Source: Enterococcus gilvus ATCC BAA-350 (GTDB lineage: Bacteria; Bacillota; Bacilli; Lactobacillales; Enterococcaceae). Taken from it: a stretch of 64,000 nucleotides of DNA. The notes below the pieces were generated by a model that did no database searches, had not been told where the DNA came from, and saw only the letters and a list, made by a program, of their open reading frames with translations. Each line of letters opens with the position of its first letter. Positions within the stretch are counted from its first letter, which is position 1. Shown here one piece after another: positions 10,572 through 19,936 of the stretch. The stretch spans positions 558,001 to 622,000 of the forward strand of contig NZ_ASWH01000002.1 in assembly GCF_000407545.1 (NCBI RefSeq), given 5' to 3'. The translations under genes were made by a program, and so were the position numbers.

Positions 10572-11423
10572 CTAGTCTTCATTCATTTTTTTCTTCACGT
10601 AATCGGTAAAGCTCGTTGGTTCATGACCTAACAGCCACTCCAACACATTGGTATTGCCATCGAGGCCCCAAGTCGAATAGGAATACGCCAATTGTTTGAA
10701 GCCCTCTCTGAAATAGAGATCTGTCGCATGAATCTGATCCAAAAATTCATCTACCTCTATATAAACGGCTGTTGCGTTTTTCCCAGTGATCTGATTGAAG
10801 GTTTGGACTAATTCCTTTGGTGAATAGGCTTCTGTGCCGACCAATTCATAGGTCGCCTTGTTGTGTTTCGCTGGATCGGTCAATACCTTGACCACGACCT
10901 CGCCTACATCCTCCGTCGCGACATAGCTGATTTTACTGTCCACCTCGTAAAAGATCTGATACTCCCCTGTCTCTCCTACCATCTTCGGATTGAAGTTGTG
11001 CATATAATGCATCGGCTGCAGGATCGTATACGAGCATTGTTTTTCCATGCCTTTGTAGATCAAATATTCTTCTACATCTCGTTTTGCCGTATGCTGCAGC
11101 AAGCTGGTGAGGATCGGATGGGTCACTGAAATGAAGACAAAATGCTGAATCTTGTGCTGGATTGCCTTGTCCACCATCCGCTGACCGATCAACGCTTCTT
11201 GTGCTGAGAAGAGCGGTGGGATATGCACCACCATCGTCGCCTCCTCCATCAGTGCATCAACATAGGAAAGGTCTGTCAAATCACCTACCATCGCCTTCTT
11301 GATTCCCGGTAATTCGTTTACTTTTGGATTGATATCTGCCGCCAATACATCCAGACCCGCTTCTACCAGCTTTTTCACCATCACGCGCCCGGTATTTCCT
11401 GCTGCTGAAGTGACTAAAATCAT
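10572..11423 (-). CDS. NmrA-like NAD(P)-binding oxidoreductase
   Basis: 283 residues, an atypical short-chain reductase of the NmrA/QorB type. The N-terminal Rossmann motif reads ILVTSAAGNTGRVM, fitting the (T/V)xAxGxxG pattern. The following VLAADINPK and VGDLTD segments also fit. The classic YxxxK pair of short-chain dehydrogenases is not evident. Such proteins act as NADPH-dependent quinone reductases or redox sensors. It is a single-gene unit between two terminators; substrate cannot be told. Confidence 0.8.
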   Translation of the reverse strand: MILVTSAAGNTGRVMVKKLVEAGLDVLAADINPKVNELPGIKKAMVGDLTDLSYVDALMEEATMVVHIPPLFSAQEALIGQRMVDKAIQHKIQHFVFISVTHPILTSLLQHTAKRDVEEYLIYKGMEKQCSYTILQPMHYMHNFNPKMVGETGEYQIFYEVDSKISYVATEDVGEVVVKVLTDPAKHNKATYELVGTEAYSPKELVQTFNQITGKNATAVYIEVDEFLDQIHATDLYFREGFKQLAYSYSTWGLDGNTNVLEWLLGHEPTSFTDYVKKKMNED

Positions 11424-11499
11424 CGTGTTCCCTCACTTTCTTAATTTGTATGCCCTTACATTTTATTGTATCATTTTTATCGGATATATATGAGAAAAA

Positions 11500-11531
11500 G
11501 AGACTATGAGCCAGTTTCAGCCCATAGTCTC
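11500..11531. terminator. bidirectional terminator after lacD
   Basis: Stem 11500-11508 and 11523-11531 (9 bases), followed on the minus strand by TTTTT and on the plus strand by a T run. It closes the lac operon. Confidence 0.75.
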
Positions 11532-11538
11532 CCTTTTT

Positions 11539-12522
11539 TTACGATAGTGTCGCTGCCAATTCAGCAACGGGGGTCGCAGTTTCTTTCAATACGGCATTCA
11601 ATTCTTCGATGTTTTTACGTCCTTGGGTGTTCATCCAAGCGATCGCTGCTTCTTTTCCTTCAGTGATGTAGCTTTCCACACCATCTGCCCAAGTCGCACG
11701 ACCGCAAAGCACGCCATTAAAGGTAGAGCCTGCCTCTTTTGCAAAGCGCAGCGTCTCTTGGAAAAGTTCTGCTTTCACGCCGGCACTCAAGAAAATGAAA
11801 GGCAAGTCGGTTGCCTCAGATTGTTCTTTGAAGAAGTTTGCTGCCTCCGCTTTCGTATGGATCACTTCTCCGCTGGCATAGCCTTTGACAAAGTTCATAT
11901 TCACGGGGACTTCTACCTTCAGTACATCGACGCCGTAGCGAGGATCGGAAAATTCCTTCATCATTTCGATGACCTTATGCGGTTTTTTGATGGCATATTC
12001 CTTGGAGGTCGCATCAGCGATCGTTGCGTCATAAGATACTAATTCCAGGAAGAAGGGCAGATTTTCCGCTTGGCATTCAGAGCCGATCCGTTCAATAAAC
12101 GCGTGTTTTTGATTATTGATTTCCTCAGCTTCATCGACATCGTAGTAAAGCAGGAACTTGCAAGCGTCCGCCCCCGCTTCTTTAAGACGTTTGACAGACC
12201 AAATGGACAATAAATCGGGTAAACGACCCGGTGTAGAGGCATCGTAGCCAGTTTTTTCGTAAGCCAATAGTAGACCGGCATTTTCTGCCCGAACATCCGC
12301 TGCTGGCAACCCATATTCAGGGTCCAGCAAAATAGAAGATGCATACTTCGTCAATTGTGAAGAGACGATTTCTTTAAATGCGATGATCTCCGCGTCCTCG
12401 GCTTCACTGCCTTTAAATTTAGTGATCATTTTTTTCAATGCGCCTCGTTGATCAATCGCCAACGCGCCGATCACGCCGTCTTCATTACACAGTTGTTTGA
12501 TATAGTGATTTTTTTCGTTCAT
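11539..12522 (-). CDS. lacD: tagatose 1,6-diphosphate aldolase
   Basis: 327 residues, the normal length of class I LacD aldolases, which split tagatose 1,6-bisphosphate into glyceraldehyde 3-phosphate and dihydroxyacetone phosphate. Seen: start [24 protein letters not shown], and the lysine segment [11 protein letters not shown] that carries the Schiff-base lysine in this family. The ATG has AGGAGG 8 bases upstream. It overlaps the end of lacC by 38 bases and is the last gene of lacRABCD. Confidence 0.93.
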   Translation of the reverse strand: MNEKNHYIKQLCNEDGVIGALAIDQRGALKKMITKFKGSEAEDAEIIAFKEIVSSQLTKYASSILLDPEYGLPAADVRAENAGLLLAYEKTGYDASTPGRLPDLLSIWSVKRLKEAGADACKFLLYYDVDEAEEINNQKHAFIERIGSECQAENLPFFLELVSYDATIADATSKEYAIKKPHKVIEMMKEFSDPRYGVDVLKVEVPVNMNFVKGYASGEVIHTKAEAANFFKEQSEATDLPFIFLSAGVKAELFQETLRFAKEAGSTFNGVLCGRATWADGVESYITEGKEAAIAWMNTQGRKNIEELNAVLKETATPVAELAATLS

Positions 12523-13459
12523 TTCCAGTTCCTCCTACTTTCTCTACCTGAATTTTGTCTGCTAGTTTTTGATAATGCGCCAATGCAACACGCCCTGTTG
12601 TCGCTTCCTGTGCATTTAGCATTCCTAAGACATTGCCTTGCGTTAAAATAGCCTCATCCGACAGCCCCGCTTCAATCGCAGCGGTCAATCCTGCAACCGT
12701 GGCATCGCCTGACCCGACTGGATTCACTACCTCGATTTTAGGGATCGTCACCCGGTAAAAGGTGTCAAAATGCTTCGCAAAAGCCCCTTGCGCCCCCATT
12801 GAGACCACGATCCACTCAATGCCTTCAAAAAGAGGTTCCTTTAATGCAGCCATCAGCTCGTCAAGATTGGAAGAAACTTTTCCGCCTAACAAATCCGCCA
12901 GTTCTTCTGTGTTGGGTTTGATCAGCTTCGGCTTCACTTTCCCTTTCAATACTGCCTTCAGCGCATCTCCCGAGCAATCCAATATGACTGGCTTCTCTTT
13001 ACAAACCGTCAGCATTTGACTATAAAAGTCTACGGGCAGACCGGCTGGCAAGCTGCCTGAAATGGAGAGAATATCGGCTTTTTTTGCTAATTGTTGAAAA
13101 TGCTGCAGGAATTGCGTTGCTTCCTTCGGCGAAATTACCGGGCCGCTCTCTAGGATCTCCGTCTGCTTGCCTTCATGCAGCACCGCGATACAATTTCGTG
13201 TTTCACCGCTGATTGGTTGAAAGTCATGGGGAATCTGGTTTTCGTCCAGGTCTTTTTTGATTTCTTCTCCAAGAAATCCGCCGATCAACCCGCTAGCAAC
13301 CACCTCAGTGTCTAATTGCTTTAGGATCCGCGTCACATTCAGCCCTTTTCCGCCAGCAGTTTTGCGAACATTCGTCACGCGATTGACCGTATCCAATTGA
13401 AATGTCGCCAACGGATAGGAAATATCGATCGAAGGATTCATCGTAATGGTTAAAATCAT
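12485..13459 (-). CDS. lacC: tagatose-6-phosphate kinase
   Basis: 324 residues of the PfkB (ribokinase-like) family; adds the 1-phosphate to tagatose 6-phosphate. Seen: [15 protein letters not shown], the [12 protein letters not shown] signature near residue 36 and the C-terminal anion-hole signature [13 protein letters not shown] with catalytic Asp. The last 12 or so residues are read from bases that also encode the start of lacD, an unusually long overlap. Position between lacB and lacD supports the assignment over 1-phosphofructokinase. Confidence 0.9.
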   Translation of the reverse strand: MILTITMNPSIDISYPLATFQLDTVNRVTNVRKTAGGKGLNVTRILKQLDTEVVASGLIGGFLGEEIKKDLDENQIPHDFQPISGETRNCIAVLHEGKQTEILESGPVISPKEATQFLQHFQQLAKKADILSISGSLPAGLPVDFYSQMLTVCKEKPVILDCSGDALKAVLKGKVKPKLIKPNTEELADLLGGKVSSNLDELMAALKEPLFEGIEWIVVSMGAQGAFAKHFDTFYRVTIPKIEVVNPVGSGDATVAGLTAAIEAGLSDEAILTQGNVLGMLNAQEATTGRVALAHYQKLADKIQVEKVGGTGNERKKSLYQTTV

Positions 13460-13471
13460 GCCATCGCCCTC

Positions 13472-13996
13472 TTAATCGTGGTACTCGCCGCGATCCCATT
13501 TTTCGATGAATTCATCAAAGAAATGCGGATCGGACTGGCCGTCACTGGCTTTTTCCACGTGATCTATTTTAGCGATCAATTTTTTGTTTTCTTCTGTTTC
13601 TTGATATTCCGCGTTAATAAAGGCCTCTAAAATATCACAGATCAAGAATTCCCCTGTGATTCGAGCACCGAAGCCGATCACATTGGCGTTCAACTGTTCT
13701 TTTGAATAAATCGCGGTCGTCATGTCGCGAACCAACGCACTGCGCACGCCGGGTACTTTGTTGACGGCGTTGTTGATACCGACACCTGTCCCACACAGAC
13801 AAACACCGAGGTCTGCTTCACTGCTGGTCACAGCTTCGCCAACTTTTTTTCCATAGATCGGGTAATGTGTACGTGTGAAATCATACGTCCCCATATCCAA
13901 CACTTCATGTCCTTTTGATTTTAAGAAATCTGATACAGCCATTTTCGTATCTGTGACAATGTGGTCACAGCCAATTGCGATTTTCATTTTATTCAT
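13472..13996 (-). CDS. lacB: galactose-6-phosphate isomerase subunit B
   Basis: 174 residues of the RpiB/LacA/LacB family. Seen: N-terminal [14 protein letters not shown], the catalytic loop [13 protein letters not shown], and RSALVRDM. With LacA it forms the heteromeric isomerase converting galactose 6-phosphate to tagatose 6-phosphate. It lies 17 bases from lacA and 12 from lacC in one operon. Confidence 0.93.
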   Translation of the reverse strand: MNKMKIAIGCDHIVTDTKMAVSDFLKSKGHEVLDMGTYDFTRTHYPIYGKKVGEAVTSSEADLGVCLCGTGVGINNAVNKVPGVRSALVRDMTTAIYSKEQLNANVIGFGARITGEFLICDILEAFINAEYQETEENKKLIAKIDHVEKASDGQSDPHFFDEFIEKWDRGEYHD

Positions 13997-14013
13997 CCCT
14001 TCTCGTTTTTTTA

Positions 14014-14442
14014 TTACGCCATTTTATTCAGCATATCTACCCGAACTTGATGACGGCCGCCATCGTAATTCGCTTGAAGAAATTCTCGAACGATATTTAA
14101 GGCCAATTCATCTCCGACGATTTCTGAACCAAGTGTGATCATGCGAGAATTATTGTGCTCGCGGGTCATATAAGCGCTACGTTCATCAGAAACTTCCGCG
14201 GCCACCATCCCTTTGACCTTCACTGCCGTGATAAAGCTGCCGGCGCCGTAGCCATCGATCGCTACCCCCAGACTTCCTTCGTTTTCATTCAAATCGTTAG
14301 CCACCGCCAACGTCGATTCAACGAAATCCTCCGAAGCGGTCTCACTTTTGTCTACTACGGTTATTCCCTTGTCGATCAAGTCTTTCTTGATCACTTCCTT
14401 CAATTTCATGCCATCACTGTCTGAACCAATTACTACACGCAT
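14014..14442 (-). CDS. lacA: galactose-6-phosphate isomerase subunit A
   Basis: 142 residues, the typical LacA length. Seen: [28 protein letters not shown] (the loop position where LacB has Cys) and [11 protein letters not shown]. The start has AAGGAGG 7 bases upstream. Pairs with LacB; the first catabolic gene after lacR. Confidence 0.93.
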   Translation of the reverse strand: MRVVIGSDSDGMKLKEVIKKDLIDKGITVVDKSETASEDFVESTLAVANDLNENEGSLGVAIDGYGAGSFITAVKVKGMVAAEVSDERSAYMTREHNNSRMITLGSEIVGDELALNIVREFLQANYDGGRHQVRVDMLNKMA

Positions 14443-14477
14443 TGCTATTTCCTCCTTATGATTGTTTCAATCATTAG

Positions 14478-15257
14478 TTATTGAATGATCTCTGTGTATT
14501 GTTGATAATAACTCTTCAGCTCGGCTGAAAGAGTAGCATCCGTAAATAGTGCATCGATCTTTCGCAGGTCATAAAAATTGTAAAAATCACTGCGATCAAA
14601 TTTGTTGGCATCGGAAACCAAACATTTAACGGTGGCATTGTCTAAAACTATTTTCTGCAAGGTCCCTTCCTCAATACTGAAATTGGAGACCTCCGTGCCC
14701 TTTAGTCCATTGACCCCCACAAACGCCTTTTTGATTCCGATTTTCTGGACAGCCTCATTCGCGATCGATCCAACAAAGGCCCCTGTCTTTTCTCGATAGA
14801 GTCCGCCGATCAAATACAATTCAAACCTGTTTGCTTCACTTAATAGGTTAAAAACCGGCAAACTATTCGTCACGATCCGCAATGAAGACGGTTCTATATA
14901 TTGCGTCATCAACTCAATCGTGGTTCCCGATCCGAGAAAGATCGTGTCATCCTCTTTGTTGATATACGCGGCCGCATGCTTGGCGATGTATTCCTTCTCC
15001 TCGGTATGCAGCTTTTTCTTTTCGTTATGGGAAAGTTCATTTGTTTCTATAGAAGAAAGTCGATCTTCTTCCAGACTGTTGATTCGTTGTGCCCCACCGT
15101 GAATCCGCAGCAGTTGTTTCTTCTGCGAAAGCTCCTCGAGATCCCGTCGAATCGTCATATCAGAAACAGCTAATACCTCTTGAATAAACTTCACGGTGAT
15201 CGTCCCATAGCGATCGCACATAGCCAAGATTGATTGTTGACGCTCCGTTTTCAGCAT
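14478..15257 (-). CDS. lacR: DeoR-family repressor of the galactose/tagatose-6-phosphate pathway
   Basis: 259 residues from ATG 15257 (GGAGGG 7 bases upstream; a longer in-frame start at 15296 has none). N-terminal HTH with VSDMTIRRDLEELS, then the sugar-phosphate binding domain with FLGSGTTIELM and VTNSLPVF. In lactococcal and streptococcal LacR, tagatose 6-phosphate is the inducer. It heads lacRABCD and faces the divergent PTS genes, so it probably controls both sides through the AAACAAAC repeats at 15376-15393. It is a close relative of the orphan regulator at 19184-19936. Confidence 0.85.
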   Translation of the reverse strand: MLKTERQQSILAMCDRYGTITVKFIQEVLAVSDMTIRRDLEELSQKKQLLRIHGGAQRINSLEEDRLSSIETNELSHNEKKKLHTEEKEYIAKHAAAYINKEDDTIFLGSGTTIELMTQYIEPSSLRIVTNSLPVFNLLSEANRFELYLIGGLYREKTGAFVGSIANEAVQKIGIKKAFVGVNGLKGTEVSNFSIEEGTLQKIVLDNATVKCLVSDANKFDRSDFYNFYDLRKIDALFTDATLSAELKSYYQQYTEIIQ

Positions 15258-15278
15258 ATGTTGTCCCTCCACACACTT

Positions 15279-15307
15279 ATAATAAAACATTATCAAACAT
15301 TAATCAA
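15279..15307 (-). promoter_or_regulatory. promoter of lacRABCD
   Basis: On the minus strand TTGATT (15307-15302), 17-base spacer, TATTAT (15284-15279), about 22 bases before the lacR start. Confidence 0.65.
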
Positions 15308-15338
15308 CACAAATATGTTTATTTATTTTTGTTTTATG

Positions 15339-15367
15339 TTGACAAAGGCGATGTAAGCGATTATACT
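15339..15367 (+). promoter_or_regulatory. promoter of the galactitol-type PTS genes
   Basis: TTGACA at 15339-15344, 17-base spacer, TATACT at 15362-15367, an almost perfect sigma-A promoter, so repression must be strong when substrate is absent. Confidence 0.85.
15352..15365 (+). promoter_or_regulatory. cre-like site between -35 and -10
   Basis: TGTAAGCGATTATA fits the CcpA consensus with one mismatch (T instead of C at position 13). Its place inside the promoter predicts glucose repression. Confidence 0.55.
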
Positions 15368-15375
15368 CAACGTAT

Positions 15376-15393
15376 AAACAAACACAAACAAAC
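15376..15393. promoter_or_regulatory. candidate LacR operator
   Basis: Two direct copies of AAACAAAC start 10 bases apart (15376 and 15386), just downstream of the PTS promoter. DeoR/LacR proteins often bind TGTTT-rich repeats like these. The link to LacR is inferred from position. Confidence 0.5.
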
Positions 15394-15413
15394 TTAGAGA
15401 GGAGCTGTTCTGT

Positions 15414-15905
15414 TTGAAAAAGCTTTTTTTCAAAGAAACGACCTATGTTTCGGGAAAGGCCACACAAGAAGAAGTTTTTGAAGAAGTTTACTTAGATCTA
15501 TTAAGCAAAAAATTGGTTACTGATGATTTCTTGGGAAGTTTATTAGAACGCGAACGAAATTACCCGACAGGCTTGGACCTATCCCCTGTATCGGATCTGT
15601 TGCCAGATATCGCGATTCCCCATACGGAAAGTGACTATGTGCGAACCACGCGAATCATTCCGATCAAATTGAAACAAGCGATTACGTTTCATAATATGAT
15701 TTCCCCCAGTGATCAAATTTCCGTTCATTTTCTATTTATGATCTTGAATGAAAATGGCGAAGCCCAAGCAGGAATGCTGGCAGACATCATGGATTTCATT
15801 AATTCAGTGGATAAAAAGGACCTTTGTTCGTTTTTCGAACTTGAAAACACCGAGGACATTTATCAGTTTTTAGAGAAACACTTTACTATGGAAGTTTCTG
15901 CCTAA
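15414..15905 (+). CDS. PTS galactitol-family IIA component
   Basis: 163 residues of the fructose/mannitol-like IIA fold used by galactitol PTS. The phosphorylated His is in IAIPHTES (about residue 67), with the ERERNYPTGL segment before it. It starts at TTG with GAGGAG 9 bases upstream. It is first in IIA-IIB-IIC, opposite lacRABCD; together they suggest import of galactose as galactose 6-phosphate. Confidence 0.88.
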   Translation: MKKLFFKETTYVSGKATQEEVFEEVYLDLLSKKLVTDDFLGSLLERERNYPTGLDLSPVSDLLPDIAIPHTESDYVRTTRIIPIKLKQAITFHNMISPSDQISVHFLFMILNENGEAQAGMLADIMDFINSVDKKDLCSFFELENTEDIYQFLEKHFTMEVSA

Positions 15906-15944
15906 GTGCAGGAGAAAAAATAATCTTTTAAGGAGAGAATACGA

Positions 15945-16247
15945 ATGATCAAAATTTTAGCAGCATGTGGCGCAGGGGTAAATTCAAGTCATCAAATCAA
16001 GAGCGCTTTAGAAACCGAATTGAGCAATCGCGGCTACCAAGTAACTTGTGACGCGGTCATGATCAAAGACATCAATGAAGAAATGCTTTCTAACTACGAT
16101 ATTTTTGCGCAGATCGCCAATACTGACTTAGGATTCAATGTGAACATCCCGATCATCGATGCAGGTGCCATCCTTTATCGTATCCCGGCAATGGCTGAAC
16201 CTGTTTACGAAAATATGGAAAGCGCTATCCAATCTTTAAACAAATAA
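15945..16247 (+). CDS. PTS galactitol-family IIB component
   Basis: 100 residues starting MIKILAACGAGVNSSHQI, with the phosphorylated Cys at residue 8. The length and motif fit GatB. AAGGAG precedes the ATG. Confidence 0.9.
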   Translation: MIKILAACGAGVNSSHQIKSALETELSNRGYQVTCDAVMIKDINEEMLSNYDIFAQIANTDLGFNVNIPIIDAGAILYRIPAMAEPVYENMESAIQSLNK

Positions 16248-16256
16248 AAAATGACA

Positions 16257-16310
16257 GACTTTACGAATGAATGAGGCCTCTTATAAGAACCGCTGCTCAT
16301 TCGTAAAGTC
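16257..16310 (+). other. intercistronic stem-loop
   Basis: A perfect 14-base inverted repeat, 16257-16270 and 16297-16310, with a 26-base loop, lies between IIB and IIC genes. No T run follows, so it is more likely an mRNA stability or processing element than a terminator. Confidence 0.6.
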
Positions 16311-16365
16311 AGACTCAGAGAAATCAAAAAAATTCATTTAGTCAGCACCAAGAAAGGAAAAGCTA

Positions 16366-17826
16366 ATGAGTACAATTATTGATATCGCCAATCAACTATT
16401 TACTCCTCTAATCAACTTAGGGGCGGCACCATTAATGACCATCGTATTGACTGTTATCGCTTTATTCTTCAAAGTAAAACCTACCCGTGCCCTAGAAGGC
16501 GGGATCAAATTAGGGATCGCTTTGACCGGTATCGGAGCTATTATTGGTATTTTAACGACGGCCTTCTCAGACGCAATGACCGCTTTTGTTGAACGTACAG
16601 GAATTTCATTAAACATCACAGATGTCGGCTGGGCGCCATTAGCAACGATCACTTGGGGCTCACCCTACACCCTTTACTTCTTATTAGTAATGGTCGTGGT
16701 CAACATCATCATGGTGGCGATGAAAAAAACCAACACGTTGGATGTCGACATTTTTGATATTTGGCATTTAGCGATCGTCGGATTGTTCGCTATCTTCTCT
16801 GGCGCAAACTTGTTCGTTGCGACTGTTTTAGTCATCTTCATCGGTGTGTTGAAAATTTGGAACTCCGACTTGATGAAACCAACCTTCAATGACCTGTTGA
16901 ATGCACCTGACAGCAACCCGATGACCACGACACACATGAACTACATGATGAATCCAGTCATCATGGTCTTTGATAAAATTTTTGACAAAGTCTTCCCTTG
17001 GTTAGACAAGTACGATTTCGATGCTGCCAAATTGAACAGCAAGATCGGCTTCTGGGGATCTAAATTTGCGATCGGGATTTACTTAGGAATCTTCGTTGGT
17101 CTGTTAGCCGGACAAACGCCTACACAAATCTTTTCATTGGCCTTTACTGCTGCCGTCTGTTTAGAGTTGTTCTCTTTGATCGGCGCATGGTTTATCGCCG
17201 CGGTCGAACCCCTCTCTCAAGGAATCACAGACTTTGCCAACAAACGTCTTAAAGGTCGCACGATCAACATTGGTTTGGACTGGCCTTTCTTAGCCGGCCG
17301 CGCAGAAATTTGGGCTGCCGCAAACGTATTAGCACCAATCATGTTATTAGAAGCGATCATTTTACCAGGAAACAAATTATTGCCTTTAGGCGGGATCATC
17401 GCAATGGGTGTCACTCCAGCCTTGTTGGTCGTGACCCGCGGAAAATTGATCCGTATGATCGTTATCGGTGCCATCGAATTGCCGCTGTTCTTGTGGTCAG
17501 GTACATTGATCGCTCCATTCGTTACTCAAACAGCAAAAGCCGTTGGTGCTTTCCCTGCAGGATTGAGCGACTCTGCCTTGATCTCTCATACAACAATGGA
17601 AGGTCCCATAGAAAAATTCTTGGGCTACTTAGTTGGTAACGCTTCGCAAGGACAAATCGAATTTGTCATCTATGCCGCATTGGCGTTGGCTGCTTATCTA
17701 TTGATCTTTATCTGGTACGCACGCCAAATGAAGAAACGCAATGCCGCTTATGCTGCGGAAAAAGAACAAAAAGCTGCACCAGCCGCTGCAAAAGGCAACG
17801 TTGCCTACGCTGCGGAAGCAAAATAG
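16366..17826 (+). CDS. PTS galactitol-family IIC permease
   Basis: 486 residues with about ten membrane segments; homologous in layout to GatC. Motifs seen include RALEGGIKLGIALTGIGAI near the N-terminus and NIGLDWPFLAGRAEIWAA, a signature segment also present in the second GatC-type protein at 21438-22838. The C-terminal tail is Ala/Lys-rich. AAAGGAAAAG precedes the ATG. Likely galactose transporter because of the divergent lacRABCD genes. Confidence 0.9.
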   Translation: MSTIIDIANQLFTPLINLGAAPLMTIVLTVIALFFKVKPTRALEGGIKLGIALTGIGAIIGILTTAFSDAMTAFVERTGISLNITDVGWAPLATITWGSPYTLYFLLVMVVVNIIMVAMKKTNTLDVDIFDIWHLAIVGLFAIFSGANLFVATVLVIFIGVLKIWNSDLMKPTFNDLLNAPDSNPMTTTHMNYMMNPVIMVFDKIFDKVFPWLDKYDFDAAKLNSKIGFWGSKFAIGIYLGIFVGLLAGQTPTQIFSLAFTAAVCLELFSLIGAWFIAAVEPLSQGITDFANKRLKGRTINIGLDWPFLAGRAEIWAAANVLAPIMLLEAIILPGNKLLPLGGIIAMGVTPALLVVTRGKLIRMIVIGAIELPLFLWSGTLIAPFVTQTAKAVGAFPAGLSDSALISHTTMEGPIEKFLGYLVGNASQGQIEFVIYAALALAAYLLIFIWYARQMKKRNAAYAAEKEQKAAPAAAKGNVAYAAEAK

Positions 17827-17850
17827 AAAAAGGTTGCATCACGCAAAAGA

Positions 17851-17883
17851 AGCCGTTGAATTCTAAAAAAGAATTCAACGGCT
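17851..17883 (+). terminator. probable terminator after the PTS IIC gene
   Basis: 13-base perfect stem, 17851-17863 and 17871-17883, with an A-rich loop. The following tract is only moderately T-rich. Confidence 0.6.
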
Positions 17884-17965
17884 ATTTCATTATTCTCGTT
17901 TAGGGTAAGCAAAATAACCCCTGAAAAAGAAATGTTTTTCCTATCTCAAGGAAGCCAATTTAACA

Positions 17966-18973
17966 CTATTTTCTGCGCTTTCGTTTGCGGTCCTTTTTCT
18001 TTCCCTTCTTTTTAGTCCCGTTTTTCTTTTCCGGCGGTCCGAGAGTCTCTTTTTCTGTAGATGTCGATTTCTTTTGGGTTACATATTGATTACTGCTTTC
18101 CTTTGTTTGCACCGATCCAGCGGGCGCTGCTGCCTTCTCCGCTGAGGCCACAGCTTGGTGTGAGTCCTCTGAAATTACTTCGTCTACGACTTCTGTGTCC
18201 TGCCCCTCAGACTCGCGGGTGTCTGTCAAAATGACCCCTTCAGGTAACAGACTGGCAACAAATGCCACTCTCTCCTCCTCGCTCATTCCATGTAAGGCCA
18301 TTTCCGCCTGTTCTGCTGGAACAACTGCGATCTGGGCAGAGGCTGACACGTGCTCCCCTTTTTTCACCAATACTTGACGCGTACAATTAGCGATCTCCGC
18401 GTTTTCCAGCTTCACAAACCGTCGAATATCCTCTTTTTCAAAAATCGTTAAAGAAGATAACAGCTCCATTACCGCATCCAATTTCATCGTAGATAAATTC
18501 GGATCGACATCCCTTAAACTCCATGTGTGACTCTTCCCAACAGCATCCTCAAATGTTGAAACAATTTTATACTGTTGCCCCATCAAATCCTCAACTGGCG
18601 TTGTTTGATCAAACAAATATTTCTTACAGTCACTTAAACGATTGTTATATCGGTGATACTCTTTTTTATTTTTATACAGGCGATGAATTACTTGCTCCCA
18701 CTCTTTGCCGCCTTTGAAGGCATCATGAAAAAGAGGTGCCAATTTACGCAACACCTCTGTCGGCTCTGAAGCTAGCAGGATCTCTTTAACAAGATCGCGA
18801 CAAATACCAGAAAAGTCACTGACACACAAGCAATGACGAATCAGCACAGCGACGAGATACTGAAGAACGGTATCCGCATCTTGCGAATCCTCGTAAGATT
18901 TTAACATGCGTTTTTCGAGATTGTCCTTCCCCATGGTAAAAAGGGTTCGTTGAGTCACTGGCTTGGTTGGCAT
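17966..18973 (-). CDS. protein of unknown function with a strongly basic tail
   Basis: 335 residues from ATG 18973 (AAGGAGAGG upstream; longer start at 19015 is poorer). No signal peptide or membrane segment. The N-terminal two thirds are helical-looking, with Cys-containing segments (IRHCLCVSDFSGICRD). The middle contains MSEEERVAFVASLLPEGV. The last about 80 residues are low-complexity, ending in a run of Lys/Arg (KKKGKKKDRKRKRRK), as in nucleic-acid-binding tails. It is transcribed alone, convergent with the PTS genes. I do not recognise the family. Confidence 0.65.
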   Translation of the reverse strand: MPTKPVTQRTLFTMGKDNLEKRMLKSYEDSQDADTVLQYLVAVLIRHCLCVSDFSGICRDLVKEILLASEPTEVLRKLAPLFHDAFKGGKEWEQVIHRLYKNKKEYHRYNNRLSDCKKYLFDQTTPVEDLMGQQYKIVSTFEDAVGKSHTWSLRDVDPNLSTMKLDAVMELLSSLTIFEKEDIRRFVKLENAEIANCTRQVLVKKGEHVSASAQIAVVPAEQAEMALHGMSEEERVAFVASLLPEGVILTDTRESEGQDTEVVDEVISEDSHQAVASAEKAAAPAGSVQTKESSNQYVTQKKSTSTEKETLGPPEKKNGTKKKGKKKDRKRKRRK

Positions 18974-19137
18974 ATGTTTCCTCTCCTTCTTGTTCGCACA
19001 CAATTTTTGATTCACGAAAAAATCTACCCCTTTATTTTACCTCATATTTTTGCTAAAAATAACTCTATCTTTTTATTGAAAATATTCAAAATGGGTAAAT
19101 GTTTGTGGAATTCGCTATTTCTGAAGATATAAAAAAA

Positions 19138-19163
19138 CTGAAAGCTCTTTTCAGAGCCTCCAG
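19138..19163 (-). terminator. terminator of the orphan DeoR gene
   Basis: 11-base stem 19138-19148 and 19153-19163 with two G.T pairs, followed on the minus strand by seven T residues. Confidence 0.7.
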
Positions 19164-19183
19164 CTTAGGATTGTTCAACAAAC

Positions 19184-19936
19184 TTAGACAAGGTATTTCT
19201 CTTCTTTTTCGATCTTCTCATAATGCTTCTGTTCATCTTTATCTGTGATCACCGCTGTGACATCGTTCAAACTATAATAAACAGAAAAATCCCGTTTACC
19301 GATCTTTGAACTATCAATCAATAAGAAACGCTCGATCGAATTATTAAGAGCAATCTGCTGCGTTTGCCCTTCTTCAAAAGTAGAAGTCATGATTTTTTGT
19401 TCATTTAACGCATTGCAGCTAAAGAATGCCTTATGGAAATTCATATCATTCAATGATTTATTCGTAATTTCACCAACGAAGCACTGCGTCGTTTCCCGCA
19501 TCTCGCCGCCCAACAAATACGTTTTTCGGTTGCCCTTATGCTTATTCAGCTCTTCAAACACCGGCAAACAATTCGTAACGATCCGTAACGAATCCGCCGT
19601 AATGATTTCCGATAACAGCTCGATCGTTGTGCCCGGCCCAAGAAAAATCGTATCCCCATCATTGATCAACTCATTGGCTTTTTTCACGATCCGCTGCTTT
19701 TCCTCTTGCAGCATGATTTGCTTTTCCGTATGAGAAAGCTCTACATGACGATAAAAATCCTTCAGTTTGGCCCCGCCATGAACCCGCTCCAATAGCCCCT
19801 GTTTTTCTAATTCATCTAAATCACGCCGCACAGTCATATCAGAAACCGACAATTTTTCCATAATATCGCTGACCCGAACAGTTCCGCTCGTCTCTAATAA
19901 TGACATGATTGCTTGAAATCGATCCTCTTTTAACAT
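19184..19936 (-). CDS. DeoR-family transcriptional regulator, LacR-like
   Basis: 250 residues. HTH with VSDMTVRRDLDELEKQGLL, then a phosphosugar-sensing domain with FLGPGTTIELLSEI and VTNCLPVFEEL, both nearly identical in pattern to lacR at 14478-15257. It stands alone with its own terminator, 430 bases from the next gene. It may be a second regulator of the galactose or neighbouring PTS genes; the target is not shown by the sequence. Confidence 0.82.
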   Translation of the reverse strand: MLKEDRFQAIMSLLETSGTVRVSDIMEKLSVSDMTVRRDLDELEKQGLLERVHGGAKLKDFYRHVELSHTEKQIMLQEEKQRIVKKANELINDGDTIFLGPGTTIELLSEIITADSLRIVTNCLPVFEELNKHKGNRKTYLLGGEMRETTQCFVGEITNKSLNDMNFHKAFFSCNALNEQKIMTSTFEEGQTQQIALNNSIERFLLIDSSKIGKRDFSVYYSLNDVTAVITDKDEQKHYEKIEKEEKYLV

